Notes: generated by a model from the letters alone, not told the origin. A DNA stretch of 64,000 bases from Actomonas aquatica (GCF_019679435.2 NZ_CP139781.1:620001-684000); one strand, 5' to 3'; positions 31,111 to 40,383 are shown, counted from the first letter of the stretch. Made by a program: numbers and translations.

Positions 31111-32706
31111 TTAATCGACAGGGACGAGTAAGGTGGTGGGTTTGCCGTCGTCGCCGAGGCGGCGCACGCGGATCGCCATGCCGGGTTTGCCCGGCAGCTT
31201 CACCGTGCGGTGGGCCGCATCGACGTAGTGGTAGTTGTCGAGTTTTTGGGTCACGAACTCCCCCGGTTCGGGCGTGATGGTCATCTCCCAGGTATCGATC
31301 ACATCAACCACGTAACGCTGCCCGTCGGTGACGCCGTTTTTGTAGAGTTTAAAGGTCCACTCGGTCGGCGCCTCGCGGCCGAAATAGGTCAGGTAGTAGA
31401 GGCCAGGCTGACCGCCGGTGTTCGTGTCCTGCCACTTGTCGATCGGGTCGATGCCCATCGCCGGACTCGTTTCCAGGATATCGCGCAGGAAGGCCAGGCG
31501 CGGCGTGCTGGTGCCGGTCAGTTTGCCGCCGAACGACGTCCAGGTGTCCTCGACCACGGTGAAGAAATAGTCGCCATGGCCCACGTAGGTGCCGGCCACG
31601 GTGCCGCACCAGAAGCGGTGCACCATCTCGGCACCGGTGAGGTTGCCCCAACGGAAGTGGCTGTCGCCTTCGTATTTGACTTCATCATACACGACCGGCT
31701 TGTGCCAGACGCTGCGATACATCTCGGCCCGGCCGGGTTCGTCGACGGCGGCGCCGTTCTGCATCGAGACGTGCGTGATCCAGGGTTTTGTCTGGTCGAA
31801 AATGCGGTGACCGTTGTGGATCGAGCGCAGGCGCTGATGCGGGTCGCAGTCGGCCACGAGTTGCCCGAGCCGATCCCAATCGGCGTCGGTTTTGGTGCGC
31901 AGGAAATCGAACTCGTTGCACAGCGACCACCAGATGTGGCGATAGGCGCCGAAGCGCGCGACCACGTAGCGGATGTAGCGCTCGTCGCCGTCGGCATCCA
32001 TCGAGTTGAAGCCCCACTTGCCGTAGGGGTTGAGCAGGATCACGTCGGCCTCGATGCCGAGCTCGAGCAACTGCTCCAGACGCTTTTCGTAGTGGCGGAA
32101 AAACTCCGGGTTGAAGCGCGTGAGATCCCAGTCGTGCGGGGGCGTGCCGACGAAGGGCCAGAGCGGCGGCGCATACTTCTCCTGGTAGGCGGTCGGCTGC
32201 TGGGTGATGAGCATGCGCGCCTTGTTATAGGGCGATGCCGCCAGGGTGCGCAGCGTCTCTTCCTGCACCGCCTCGGGCGCGTCGATCCAGTTGTAGATCG
32301 TGGTGCCGACCTGCTTGTAGGGCGTGCCGTCGGCGTAGGCGAAATGGTAGGTGTTGAAGACGCGCACCGGACCGTGGTTACCCGCGCTGGGTGCAACGGC
32401 GGTGAACGAGCCGCGTTTGCCGGTGAGGTCCCAGCGATTGCTCTTCGTCTCGTAACGCCACTCGCCGATGGCGTCCGGACTGAAGCGCACTTTGTAGATG
32501 CCGTCGCCGTCGTAGAAACCGGGCACGTGCACAGTGGTGTGACCATCGGTGAACTCGGCGGCGACGTTCACCTCGGTGAAGGGATTGCCGGTGCTGGGAC
32601 CGGTCAACTCGAGTTCAAAGACGCCCCAACGTTCCACGGTGGCCGGAGCGGCGTGGGCAAGCAGGGGCAGGCAGGCGGACAAAAGCAGGAGGAGGAGGCG
32701 TTTCAT
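31111..32706 (-). CDS. DUF5060-type glycoside hydrolase (clan GH-A-like)
   Basis: A 531-residue exported protein; signal peptide MKRLLLLLLSACLPLLAHA. Residues about 22-100 form a DUF5060-like beta-sandwich (VERWGVFELELTGPSTGNPFTEV). Residues about 115-430 look like a TIM barrel with YRHIWWSLCNEFDF (candidate acid/base Glu) and KPVVYDEVKYEGD (candidate nucleophile Glu). The last 90 residues form a beta-domain (RYVVDVIDTWEMTI). Relatives include apiosidase-like DUF4038 proteins, so an RG-II apiose or other side-chain activity is possible, not proven. The frame is open far upstream (to 33060) over the next gene, but only ATG 32706 gives a leader. The gap to the upstream gene is 22 bp. Confidence 0.8.
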   Translation of the reverse strand: MKRLLLLLLSACLPLLAHAAPATVERWGVFELELTGPSTGNPFTEVNVAAEFTDGHTTVHVPGFYDGDGIYKVRFSPDAIGEWRYETKSNRWDLTGKRGSFTAVAPSAGNHGPVRVFNTYHFAYADGTPYKQVGTTIYNWIDAPEAVQEETLRTLAASPYNKARMLITQQPTAYQEKYAPPLWPFVGTPPHDWDLTRFNPEFFRHYEKRLEQLLELGIEADVILLNPYGKWGFNSMDADGDERYIRYVVARFGAYRHIWWSLCNEFDFLRTKTDADWDRLGQLVADCDPHQRLRSIHNGHRIFDQTKPWITHVSMQNGAAVDEPGRAEMYRSVWHKPVVYDEVKYEGDSHFRWGNLTGAEMVHRFWCGTVAGTYVGHGDYFFTVVEDTWTSFGGKLTGTSTPRLAFLRDILETSPAMGIDPIDKWQDTNTGGQPGLYYLTYFGREAPTEWTFKLYKNGVTDGQRYVVDVIDTWEMTITPEPGEFVTQKLDNYHYVDAAHRTVKLPGKPGMAIRVRRLGDDGKPTTLLVPVD

Positions 32707-32728
32707 GCGGGGCAAAATTTCAGCGGGG

Positions 32729-35509
32729 TCAGAGTTGAATGTCGGCGGCCTGGTCGAGGCTCGTGATGATGGCTTTGCCGGGGAAACGCGCGCGGTATTC
32801 GTCCGCCATGGCGGCGATGGACGCAGCGTTGGGTTGGCCGCCCTTCCACTTGCGCAGGTTCTGGCGCGGCGCGAGCGAGATGCCGCCGGCGGGGGCATAT
32901 TCGTCGCCCTTGGCGGTGCGGAACCAGTAGGTGAAATCGATGATGTCGACCACGGCCGCGCGCGCCGGATCGGCGAGGATGGCATCCTGCACATCCTTGG
33001 TGGCGCTGAGCGCGATGAGCGGGTGTTGACCCGTCTCAAGTTCCCACTCGGCGACGACATCGATCCAGAACTGCATGAAGTGCAGCGGTCCGGTGTTTTC
33101 GGCGGAGAGGCTGTGGATCACGTTCGGCTGGCCGGCGAGATTGTCCAAGCATTGCCGAATGTAGGCGCGATGAAGCGCGCGGTAAGTCGGGTCGCTGAGA
33201 TCGTAGAATTCGTCGGCCATCTTGATCGTGTCGCCGGTGAACGGCGGCGGCTCGGGGAACTGGCGACTGGTGTCGTTGATGTTGTTGACCGGTCGCCAGG
33301 GCGAGTCGACCCAGTGGGCGCCCGACTCGATGATGTTGTGCTGAAAATACATCTCGTTGATCAGCACGAGACCGCGCTCGCGGGCCACATCGGCGAAGTC
33401 GCGCAGGCGCTGGAAATACCACGGATTGTAGCGCGTGAGGTCGTAGCGGCTGAGGCCATCCCAAGCGCGGCCGGTGCCGGAGCGCGCAAAGGGTTGTTCA
33501 AAAAAGGGCGGCCACACATCGGAGTCGGGCCGGCGAATCATCTGATGATCGATGCGGCGGCGCTCGTGCCAGAGGCCGTAGTGATGGCGGAAGGCGACGA
33601 TGTTCTGACGTTCCATCCAGTCGGCCACCGCCGGGAGTTCATCGGTCAGGCCCATGCCGGTGCGACCGGGAGCGAAACGGGTGATGGCGGGGCCAAACTC
33701 CTTGGCGCGCCCCGGCTCCATGCGACCGAGCCACCAGGCGCCAGCAGTCCAGCGCCCGGTCAAACGTTCATCGCCGAGGAAGAGCACCCCGTCGCGCAAC
33801 GAGAGCGGGTGGCCGGCCGGCGACGGTGTCGGTTGCAGGCGCACGGCAAGATCGGTCACGACCTGCTCCAGCGACGGAATCGCGGCAAGCGTGTGCTCGG
33901 TGTAGGTGCGCGGGGCGAGCGCGTTGATCGCATCCGGGCCGACGCGGTCGGCGAGCTGGGCGCGGTAAAGTGACGGCGGATGGGCGAACTCGTTGGACAT
34001 GCTCCACGCCGCGTCGCCGACAAACTGGCCCCACACGCCGTTGGCCCAGTTGTGCGCGCCGGGCGGGGTCCGCGCGATGATCTTGCTGGCTTCGCTGTCC
34101 CAGATCACGGAATTGGCCGCGGCCCAGCCGACGCCTTGATTCCACGTTTCCATGTTGTCGAGCCGCAGGATCCCGCCGTCGATCGACACTTGGTCGAAGA
34201 GCAGGCCCGAGGACCAACTCCCGATGGAACCACTCCAGCCCTGGGTCTGCACCGCCCGGCACTCCAGAAACACGTTGGGTCCGCCGGTTTGATAACCGAC
34301 GGTAAAGTCAAAGAGACCGTCCTCGGTCGTGCAGCGCAGGAAGAGCGTCTGTTGACCGCGGGAGTGAAACGCGAGGCGACGATAGCCAGCCAACTCGGAC
34401 TTCGGCGCGAGCGAGGCGCAGTCCTGCACGGTCACCCGTTCCACCTTGGCGCCGACCTGCACGATGCTGCCGGCGAAGTGCACGCCCACCACGTCACTGA
34501 TCCAGCCGTCGCGCACGGCGTGCAGATCGATGGCATTCCAGGCGTGTTGTTCGTCGTGCGGATTGGCGGCGTCAATTTCCGCCTCACAGCGCAGATGCTC
34601 CACGCCCACCTGGCTGATGTAACCGGCTTCTGAATACGCCTGCACCTTGCCGCCGCCCCAGCGGGCTTCCAGCGCCGTGGTGATCGGGGCATCGAGGGTG
34701 ACGGTGTGACCATCGATCGCGGTGATGACCCGGTCCCAGTGCAGATTGAAGCGATCGGGTTTCCAGTTGTAGGGCTGGCGCGCCGGGGCGACATCCATGC
34801 CGAGAAACTGAATCCACGCTGCGGGGCTCGGCCGCTCGACATCGAGGCGTTGGCCGACCACGAGACCGTCCACCGCATCGAGGGTGAAAGACGTGGCGCC
34901 GACCGGGACGTAGTCGTCGGTGATGGCCCGGGTCGGGCCGAGAGCGGTGCGTTGCAAGGTGCCAACGATCTCGATCAACGCCCGGCGCTCGGTGCCCGTG
35001 GCGACCAACACGGTGCCGTCCGGACCGTTGCCGGCGCCGCGCAGCACGATGCCGCTGGCGCGCAGTTTGAGTTGACCGCCGATGTCGTAGCGGCCGGCGG
35101 TGAGACGCACCGCGCCGCGCAGACCGGCGGCATCGGCGGGCTGCGCGGCGAGCCAATCGAGGGCTGCCTGAATCCGCGCGCCGTCATCGCCGTCAACCGG
35201 CGCGACTTCGATCACGGACGGCAGAAACGGAATCGCCACCCCACCCCCGCCATAACCGGCCGAGGAAAAGTCGGGCACCCGATCGCCGTTGTCCGCGACT
35301 TGGTAAACGAGTTGGCCGTCTGATCCCATCGTCACGGGCGGCGGGACTTGTTTGGCGACCAGCGCCGTGGCGAGTAACGCAAATACCCATGGTAGGGCGC
35401 GACGCGATTTGCCGACCTGTGGGTCGGGCTTTACGCCCGACAATTCGAGTGGCTGGGGAATGTCGGGCGTAAAGCCCGACCCACGGAGAAATGTGGTGAA
35501 ATGATTCAC
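32729..35509 (-). CDS. Two-domain exported protein: beta-helix plus DUF6298-like barrel
   Basis: A 926-residue protein. Residues about 60-560 look like a pectate-lyase-type right-handed beta-helix (RIQAALDWLAAQP, IVLRGAGNGPDGTVLVATG, then HLRCEAEID, TVQDCASL, FLECRAV). Residues about 600-926 resemble the DUF6298 domain that follows such helices in Bacteroidota and Verrucomicrobiota (FRHHYGLWHERRRIDHQ, VLINEMYFQHN, IHSLSAENTGPLHF with a possible catalytic Glu). Function is unknown; lyase or glycosidase on pectin is likely. GTG 35509 overlaps the upstream stop codon (GTGA). No in-frame ATG precedes the signal core LPWVFALLATALVA after the palindrome at 35419-35484, so translation must begin before or inside it. 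Confidence 0.7.
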   Translation of the reverse strand: MNHFTTFLRGSGFTPDIPQPLELSGVKPDPQVGKSRRALPWVFALLATALVAKQVPPPVTMGSDGQLVYQVADNGDRVPDFSSAGYGGGGVAIPFLPSVIEVAPVDGDDGARIQAALDWLAAQPADAAGLRGAVRLTAGRYDIGGQLKLRASGIVLRGAGNGPDGTVLVATGTERRALIEIVGTLQRTALGPTRAITDDYVPVGATSFTLDAVDGLVVGQRLDVERPSPAAWIQFLGMDVAPARQPYNWKPDRFNLHWDRVITAIDGHTVTLDAPITTALEARWGGGKVQAYSEAGYISQVGVEHLRCEAEIDAANPHDEQHAWNAIDLHAVRDGWISDVVGVHFAGSIVQVGAKVERVTVQDCASLAPKSELAGYRRLAFHSRGQQTLFLRCTTEDGLFDFTVGYQTGGPNVFLECRAVQTQGWSGSIGSWSSGLLFDQVSIDGGILRLDNMETWNQGVGWAAANSVIWDSEASKIIARTPPGAHNWANGVWGQFVGDAAWSMSNEFAHPPSLYRAQLADRVGPDAINALAPRTYTEHTLAAIPSLEQVVTDLAVRLQPTPSPAGHPLSLRDGVLFLGDERLTGRWTAGAWWLGRMEPGRAKEFGPAITRFAPGRTGMGLTDELPAVADWMERQNIVAFRHHYGLWHERRRIDHQMIRRPDSDVWPPFFEQPFARSGTGRAWDGLSRYDLTRYNPWYFQRLRDFADVARERGLVLINEMYFQHNIIESGAHWVDSPWRPVNNINDTSRQFPEPPPFTGDTIKMADEFYDLSDPTYRALHRAYIRQCLDNLAGQPNVIHSLSAENTGPLHFMQFWIDVVAEWELETGQHPLIALSATKDVQDAILADPARAAVVDIIDFTYWFRTAKGDEYAPAGGISLAPRQNLRKWKGGQPNAASIAAMADEYRARFPGKAIITSLDQAADIQL
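35419..35484. repeat. 66-bp palindrome inside the DUF6298-like leader
   Basis: GTGGGTCGGGCTTTACGCCC plus GACA (35419-35442) is exactly complementary to 35461-35484, with an 18-nt loop. It is 66 bp, 22 codons, open in frame (GSGFTPDIPQPLELSGVKPD). Removing it leaves MNHFTTFL-QVGKSRRALPWVF, a textbook signal peptide. Unrelated in sequence to the 63/66/69-bp family. Confidence 0.93.
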
Positions 35510-37110
35510 AACGTTACCTCCAGTTTCGAAAGCTCGTCGGCCTGCGCGACTTCGCGGCCGTCCACCCAAACCCGCAGCCCGGCGCCGCGGCCGAATTTGG
35601 TGCCGTCGCGATCCCACAGGATGGTGATGTCGCGGCCGCGATAACGCACGTTGTCGAGGCAGAACCAGGTCCACGTGCCGGCCGGCAACAAGGGGTCGAT
35701 CTCAAGCACGTTGTCTTCACGGGGACGCAGTCCGACCACGCCGCTGATCAAAAGGTCCGCGTAGGTGGAATGGTTATACCAATAACTCCGCGGGTGCCGG
35801 CCCTTCAGCCACTGGCCACTCACTTCGTCCTGATACTCGCCGATGTAGGCGTCACCGTCGTAGCGCTGCGACCGCGTGTAGGTGATGAACGCGTCAAAGT
35901 AATCCTGCCGATCGATGACGTCCTGCGGGTAGTCGCGCAGCACCTTGGCCATCGCCGTGAGCGTCTGCGACGTCGCGAAGGGCCACACCGCGCCATCCCA
36001 CTCGCAGGTGCCGACGCCGTGGGAGCGGAAACGCGGATCGCGGCGCTCGGCCGTGGTGATGCCGAACGGCGCATGAAATCCGGCCGGATCCTTGAGCTGC
36101 GCCCAGGCACGCTCGTAGCCGCGCTCGGGGGCCGGCAGGCCAAAATACCACGGAATAAACCCAATCTGCTCCCGCACCGGAATGCGTTCGAGCTCCTCCG
36201 TCAGGGAGGTGAAAAACGTGCGCTCTTCGTCCCACAGCGTCTGCACCACTTGGGCGCGCAGTGCGCCGGCTTTCGCGTAGAGTTGACCGGACAAGGTGTC
36301 GCGGCCCGTCAGGCGGGTGATTTCGGCCAGCGCCCAGAGGTTGCCGGCCATGTAAGCGCTGATGGTCGGACGCACGTTTTTCACATGCCGGCCGCCGCTG
36401 AGCGACTCCTCCATCGCGTCCCACACGTCGGCCTGCCAGAACAGACCGTCGTCGCGGCGGTTGCTCGTCTCCCATCGCTCGTAGTCGGCCAACAACTCAT
36501 CGGTGAAGCCTACCAACGTGGCGGTGTCGCCGGTGACCATCCAACGCTGCCACAGCGCATACTGCAGCCATTGGGAATATTTGTGCAGGTGCGGCTGCGG
36601 ACCGCCCTCGTGCCCACGCAGCCAATACAGCACCGTCTCGTCGAAGGGTTGCTGATCGCGCAGCCAACGGCCTTCCATCAACTCGTGACCGAGTGCACTG
36701 CTCACGGGTTTGGGTTTGGTGATGAACTCCGTGAAGACCATGTGCCCCGACGCTTCATCGCGCGTCAGGTGTTTGCGCAGCGCCCACCAGCGGAACCAGT
36801 AAATCTCTTCGACGTCCGCATCGGAACAGGTAAAGAGCGGCACGCGATCACGCATCCAGTCCCACGCATCGGCATCCGGCACGAGGTTGACGACCGTCTC
36901 GGCGTCGGTCGCGGCAAAGTGCGCGGCGTGGCGGGCAAACTCGTCGCTTTGCAACACCACCGGCTCCGCCGACACCAGTGTCGCGGTCAGTCCCAGTATG
37001 GCCCACGGCATACTCGGCAGATGGATGATCCTTCTCACCGTCTTGGCTAGTTTCGTGTGATTCGTGTGATTCGTGGTTGGAATCATTTCCGTGTCTTCCG
37101 TGTGGTCCAT
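35506..37110 (-). CDS. (alpha/alpha)6-barrel glycosidase, MGH1/GH63-like
   Basis: A 534-residue exported protein resembling the mannosyl-glycerate-hydrolase-like (MGH1/GH63-related) barrel. Key stretches: RDDGLFWQADVWDAMEES near residue 205 (candidate acid Asp), VRPTISAYMAGNLWALAEI, GTCEWDGAVWPFATSQTL, GDAYIGEYQDEVSGQW (candidate base Glu) and SYWYNHSTYADLLISGVVGLRP. Such proteins occur in pectin loci; exact linkage unknown. I chose ATG 37110 because GGGGAAGG lies just upstream; GTG 37125 overlaps the lyase stop codon. Residues 2-25 (DHTEDTE..TTNHTNHTK) are coded by CACACGAA-type repeats ahead of the signal core PWAILGLTATLVSA. Confidence 0.75.
   Translation of the reverse strand: MDHTEDTEMIPTTNHTNHTKLAKTVRRIIHLPSMPWAILGLTATLVSAEPVVLQSDEFARHAAHFAATDAETVVNLVPDADAWDWMRDRVPLFTCSDADVEEIYWFRWWALRKHLTRDEASGHMVFTEFITKPKPVSSALGHELMEGRWLRDQQPFDETVLYWLRGHEGGPQPHLHKYSQWLQYALWQRWMVTGDTATLVGFTDELLADYERWETSNRRDDGLFWQADVWDAMEESLSGGRHVKNVRPTISAYMAGNLWALAEITRLTGRDTLSGQLYAKAGALRAQVVQTLWDEERTFFTSLTEELERIPVREQIGFIPWYFGLPAPERGYERAWAQLKDPAGFHAPFGITTAERRDPRFRSHGVGTCEWDGAVWPFATSQTLTAMAKVLRDYPQDVIDRQDYFDAFITYTRSQRYDGDAYIGEYQDEVSGQWLKGRHPRSYWYNHSTYADLLISGVVGLRPREDNVLEIDPLLPAGTWTWFCLDNVRYRGRDITILWDRDGTKFGRGAGLRVWVDGREVAQADELSKLEVTL
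37051..37107. repeat. CACACGAA/CACGGAA tandem repeats in the MGH1-like leader
   Basis: On the minus strand CACACGGAAGACACGGAA (37090-37107) and ACCACGAATCACACGAATCA then CACGAAA (37051-37077) form a tandem of about 9 nt. It encodes HTEDTE and TTNHTNHTK. Same word as 10678-10707. Confidence 0.75.
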
Positions 37111-37121
37111 GGGCCTTCCCC

Positions 37122-38600
37122 TCACAGGGTGTTCACGTTGTTGGCGGGATCGGTGTAGTCGGTCGCGACGCGCGGGTCGGTGCCGTTGAGGTATTCCTCG
37201 ACGTTGGTGTAGCCGTCCTTGTCAGAGTCGACCCAACCGCTGGCGGGATCGTGCGGATCAAATCCGTAACGCCGCTCCCAGGCATCGGGCATGCCGTCTC
37301 CGTCGGAGTCGACCGGCGGCGGGGTGCCTTGGTAGTCCGGCCAGCCGCCGACGTCGGTGTGCACTTTCACGATGCCGTTGCCATAGGTCGGCTGACCGCT
37401 GCGCACCTCCTCGATGATACGAAGGTCAACCGGATCGCGGCGCGGCAGCGTGGCACCGGCTCCGGCCAACACCGCGGCGTAGGCTTCCTCGGCGGTGGTC
37501 GTGCGCACCGCCGGCATCGGCACCGGCGCGTGATGGCGCGCGTGCTCGATCAGCGCGGCGACTTCAGCGGCGCGCTCGTCGCCTCCGCCATATTGCACGC
37601 CGCCGGCGTAGTTGTCGGCGGTGACTTCCGGCGCGCCTTCCACGACGTTGTCCTGCGCGAGCCAGAACCCCGGCTCGTCGCGTTCGTGGAAATTGCGAAA
37701 CGCCTCGGGCCGCGCGATGCGGTAGCGCACTGGTCCCTCGCCGGTCGCCGGCCCCGGTTTGTAGTAGTTGGCGATCACGTTCAGCACGGAGGTGCTGTCG
37801 CCGCCGTCGATCGAGCGGTGGGCCCAGTTGAACAGCACGTTGTTGCGCAGATCGATCTGGTCGCCCCAGCCGATGCTCGGGTTGCGCGCCGTGTTGTTGG
37901 CCCAGAGGTTGTGATGAAAGCTCGCGCGGCGGCCGCCGATGGTGGAGCCGAAGGCATGGCGATTGAGGTCGAGCGCTTCGCTCGAGATGCACCACTGAAT
38001 CGTGAGGTCCTCGATCGGATTCTTCTCAAAACCGCCCTGCCCGTCCGGCTTCATGTAGCGGTAGAGCGAGACGTTTTCATCCAGTCCCCAACTGAAGGAG
38101 CAATGATCGAGGATGATACGGCCCGGCGAATGCACCGCGTTGAAGGCGTCGTCGCGACTGACGAGGTTGCCGCGGCGGAAACGCATGTAGCGCACGATCA
38201 CATCGCTGGCGTTGATCGTTGTCGTGTCTCCGCTGATACAAATGCCGTCGCCCGGCGCGGTCTGCCCCGCGATGGTGAGAAAGGGATGGTTGATCAACAC
38301 CGGCGACTGCAGCTCCACGCGGCCGGCGACTTCGAAGATCACGATGCGCGGGCCCGCGGCTTCGACGGCGGCGCGGAATGATCCCGGTCCGCGGTCCTGC
38401 AGGTTGGTGACCTTGAGCACCCGACCACCGCGACCACCCGGCGTGATTGCGCCGGCGCCTTCCGCGCCCGGGAAAGACGGCACGGCCGCACCGAGGTCCT
38501 GCGGAGAACCGAGCAGCCCGATCACACTGAGCGCCAGCGCGGTGAGGATTGACGTGACGGGGCGGCGGCGGAATCGCGAGAGGGCGTAAAATCGAGTCAT
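37122..38600 (-). CDS. Pectate lyase (PL1-like) with C-terminal calcium repeats
   Basis: A 492-residue exported lyase, first gene of the 15-gene minus-strand run. After the leader (MTRFYALSRFRRRPVTSILT..) comes SFPGAEGAGAITPGGRGGRV, then TNLQDRGPGSFRAAVEA: the entry of the parallel beta-helix in this PL1 group. The helix contains IILDHCSFSWGLDE and ASFHHNLWANNTARNPS, candidate substrate and calcium sites. The C-terminus has DSDGDGMPDAWERRYGFDP and DSDKDGYTNVEEYLNG, paired Asp-rich calcium-binding repeats of thrombospondin-3/EF-hand type. It shares this layout with the genes at 40775 and 58837. Confidence 0.9.
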   Translation of the reverse strand: MTRFYALSRFRRRPVTSILTALALSVIGLLGSPQDLGAAVPSFPGAEGAGAITPGGRGGRVLKVTNLQDRGPGSFRAAVEAAGPRIVIFEVAGRVELQSPVLINHPFLTIAGQTAPGDGICISGDTTTINASDVIVRYMRFRRGNLVSRDDAFNAVHSPGRIILDHCSFSWGLDENVSLYRYMKPDGQGGFEKNPIEDLTIQWCISSEALDLNRHAFGSTIGGRRASFHHNLWANNTARNPSIGWGDQIDLRNNVLFNWAHRSIDGGDSTSVLNVIANYYKPGPATGEGPVRYRIARPEAFRNFHERDEPGFWLAQDNVVEGAPEVTADNYAGGVQYGGGDERAAEVAALIEHARHHAPVPMPAVRTTTAEEAYAAVLAGAGATLPRRDPVDLRIIEEVRSGQPTYGNGIVKVHTDVGGWPDYQGTPPPVDSDGDGMPDAWERRYGFDPHDPASGWVDSDKDGYTNVEEYLNGTDPRVATDYTDPANNVNTL

Positions 38601-38993
38601 GGGCCAGGGGAATGGGGAACGGTCTTACTAGGTGCGCCGAGGGTCGTGCGCGAAGCACAACAAACGGCCATCCAGTCGGACGGTCGGGGATTTTTTGGGC
38701 AGGGGTGTAATGGACGCAACGAACCCGCGAGGAGGGTCCTGCAACCGGGGATCATCTTAACGCGTTTACCCGGAGATTCTGCCATGATTATCCGAATTCA
38801 TGGCGGTTTCCTAAGGACTAAGGGCGCCGTTACCTTAAATCACCGCTCCGGCGGCGGGGCGTTTTTCTCCTCTGTAGAGCCGTCGAAAGGCCCCTCCTTA
38901 TGATCCCGCTAGAAACCGGTTGTTTGCGGGCAGACGAAAAACGGCCGCTCGCCTAGGATCCCGGCCCTGTTTCCCCCTCCCCACCCCTTCCCC
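38601..38993. promoter_or_regulatory. Divergent promoter region with a LacI-type operator candidate
   Basis: A 393-bp region between the start of the long minus-strand operon and the plus-strand GH28, with no gene. TTAACGCGTTTA at 38757-38768 contains the perfect palindrome AACGCGTT, the centre expected of LacI-family operators, and lies 156 bp from the PL1 start and 225 bp from the GH28 start. Its position would allow control of both directions. A G+C stem with a T-run (GGCGGGGCGTTTTT, near 38852) may be a leader terminator. I cannot assign -35/-10 boxes. Confidence 0.45.
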
Positions 38994-40367
38994 ATGCACT
39001 TCCCCACCCGTCTTCGCCTGCTTGGTTTGGCGCTTTTTTCCGTCCTCGCCGTTACCCGTCTTTCTGCCGCTGGCGCCCCCGGTGCGCTCACCTGGGATGA
39101 CGTGCCCGCCATCCTCGCCCGCATCGTCGCGCCGACCTTTCCGGACCGCGATTTTAGTATCACCGACTATGGCGCGGTGGCCGACAACCAGACCGACATC
39201 AAACCCGCGCTCGATGCCGCCATCGCCGTCTGTCACGACGCCGGCGGAGGTCGCGTTCTCGTGCCGACCGGCGACTGGTTCATCGCCGGGCCGATCCACT
39301 TGCGGAGCAACGTCAACCTGCATCTCGCCGCGGGGGCCACGGTCAACTTCAGCACGAACCCGAGCGATTACCTGCCCGTGGTGCGCACCCGTTTTGAGGG
39401 CACCGAGGTCATGAACCTTTCGCCGCTCATCTACGCGTTTGAGCAGGAGAACATCGCCATCACCGGCTCCGGCACTTTTCACGGACGCGCCTCCCGCGAC
39501 AATTGGTGGACCTGGTCGCGCGAAGCCCGGCCGCACATTCAGAATGCTCGCCAACAGGGCGAGGACAACGTGCCGGTCGAGGAACGCGTTTATGGCGCCG
39601 AGTCCGGCCTGCGTCCGGTCTTTGTGCAGCCCTACCGCTGCACCAACGTGCTGATCGAGGGTGTGACCTTTCGCGATTCGCCCATGTGGTTTCTCAACCC
39701 CGTGCTCTGCACCAACGTGACCGTGCGCAACGTCAGCACCATCGGCCACGGCCCCAACAACGACGGCTGCAACCCCGACTCTTCCCGCGACGTGCTCATC
39801 GAGGGCTGCCTCTTCGACACCGGCGACGATTGCATCGCGATCAAATCCGGCCGCGATGCCGACGGGCGCCGGGTGGGCGTGCCGAGCGAAAACATCATCA
39901 TTCGCAACTGCGAGATGCGCGACGGCCACGGCGGTGTGGTCATCGGCAGCGAAATGTCCGGCGACGTGCGCAACGTGTTTGCGGAGGACTGCCGCATGGA
40001 CAGTCCCAACCTCGAGCGCGCCCTCCGCATCAAGTCCAACTCCTTCCGCGGCGGCGTGGTCGAGAACGTGCACTTCCGCAATGTCGAGGTCGGCGAAGTC
40101 TCCGACGCCGTGTTTCGCATCAACCTCTTCTATTGGAGCGAGCGCGGCCCGCACCTCCCGACGGTGCGCCATGTCACGGTGGAAAACGTCACGTCCCAAA
40201 AGTCCCGCCGCGCCTTCCACTTTCACGGCCTCGACGAGCTGCCCATCAGTGACGTCACCGTGCGCAACTGCACCTTTAACGGCGTCGCCGAACCGAGCTT
40301 GCTGACCGGCATCGAGAACCTCGCCCTGCGCAACGTCATCATCAACGGCGAACCCAAACAGAACTAA
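38994..40367 (+). CDS. GH28 polygalacturonase-like hydrolase
   Basis: A 457-residue exported GH28 enzyme. The signal peptide is MHFPTRLRLLGLALFSVLAV, cleaved near SAAG. The beta-helix carries NNDGCNPD at residues 255-262, GDDC at 277-280 (catalytic Asp pair), GHGGVVIGSEMSG and the RIKSN substrate-binding motif. It is closely similar to the GH28 at the left edge (shared GPIHLRSN, DNVPVEERVYG/PVEERIFG and SEMSG segments), so the two are probably paralogues with related substrates. It is transcribed away from the long operon and ends at a tandem-repeat block facing a convergent PL1 gene. Confidence 0.93.
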   Translation: MHFPTRLRLLGLALFSVLAVTRLSAAGAPGALTWDDVPAILARIVAPTFPDRDFSITDYGAVADNQTDIKPALDAAIAVCHDAGGGRVLVPTGDWFIAGPIHLRSNVNLHLAAGATVNFSTNPSDYLPVVRTRFEGTEVMNLSPLIYAFEQENIAITGSGTFHGRASRDNWWTWSREARPHIQNARQQGEDNVPVEERVYGAESGLRPVFVQPYRCTNVLIEGVTFRDSPMWFLNPVLCTNVTVRNVSTIGHGPNNDGCNPDSSRDVLIEGCLFDTGDDCIAIKSGRDADGRRVGVPSENIIIRNCEMRDGHGGVVIGSEMSGDVRNVFAEDCRMDSPNLERALRIKSNSFRGGVVENVHFRNVEVGEVSDAVFRINLFYWSERGPHLPTVRHVTVENVTSQKSRRAFHFHGLDELPISDVTVRNCTFNGVAEPSLLTGIENLALRNVIINGEPKQN

Positions 40368-40383
40368 GCCGAAGCCCGCTTCG

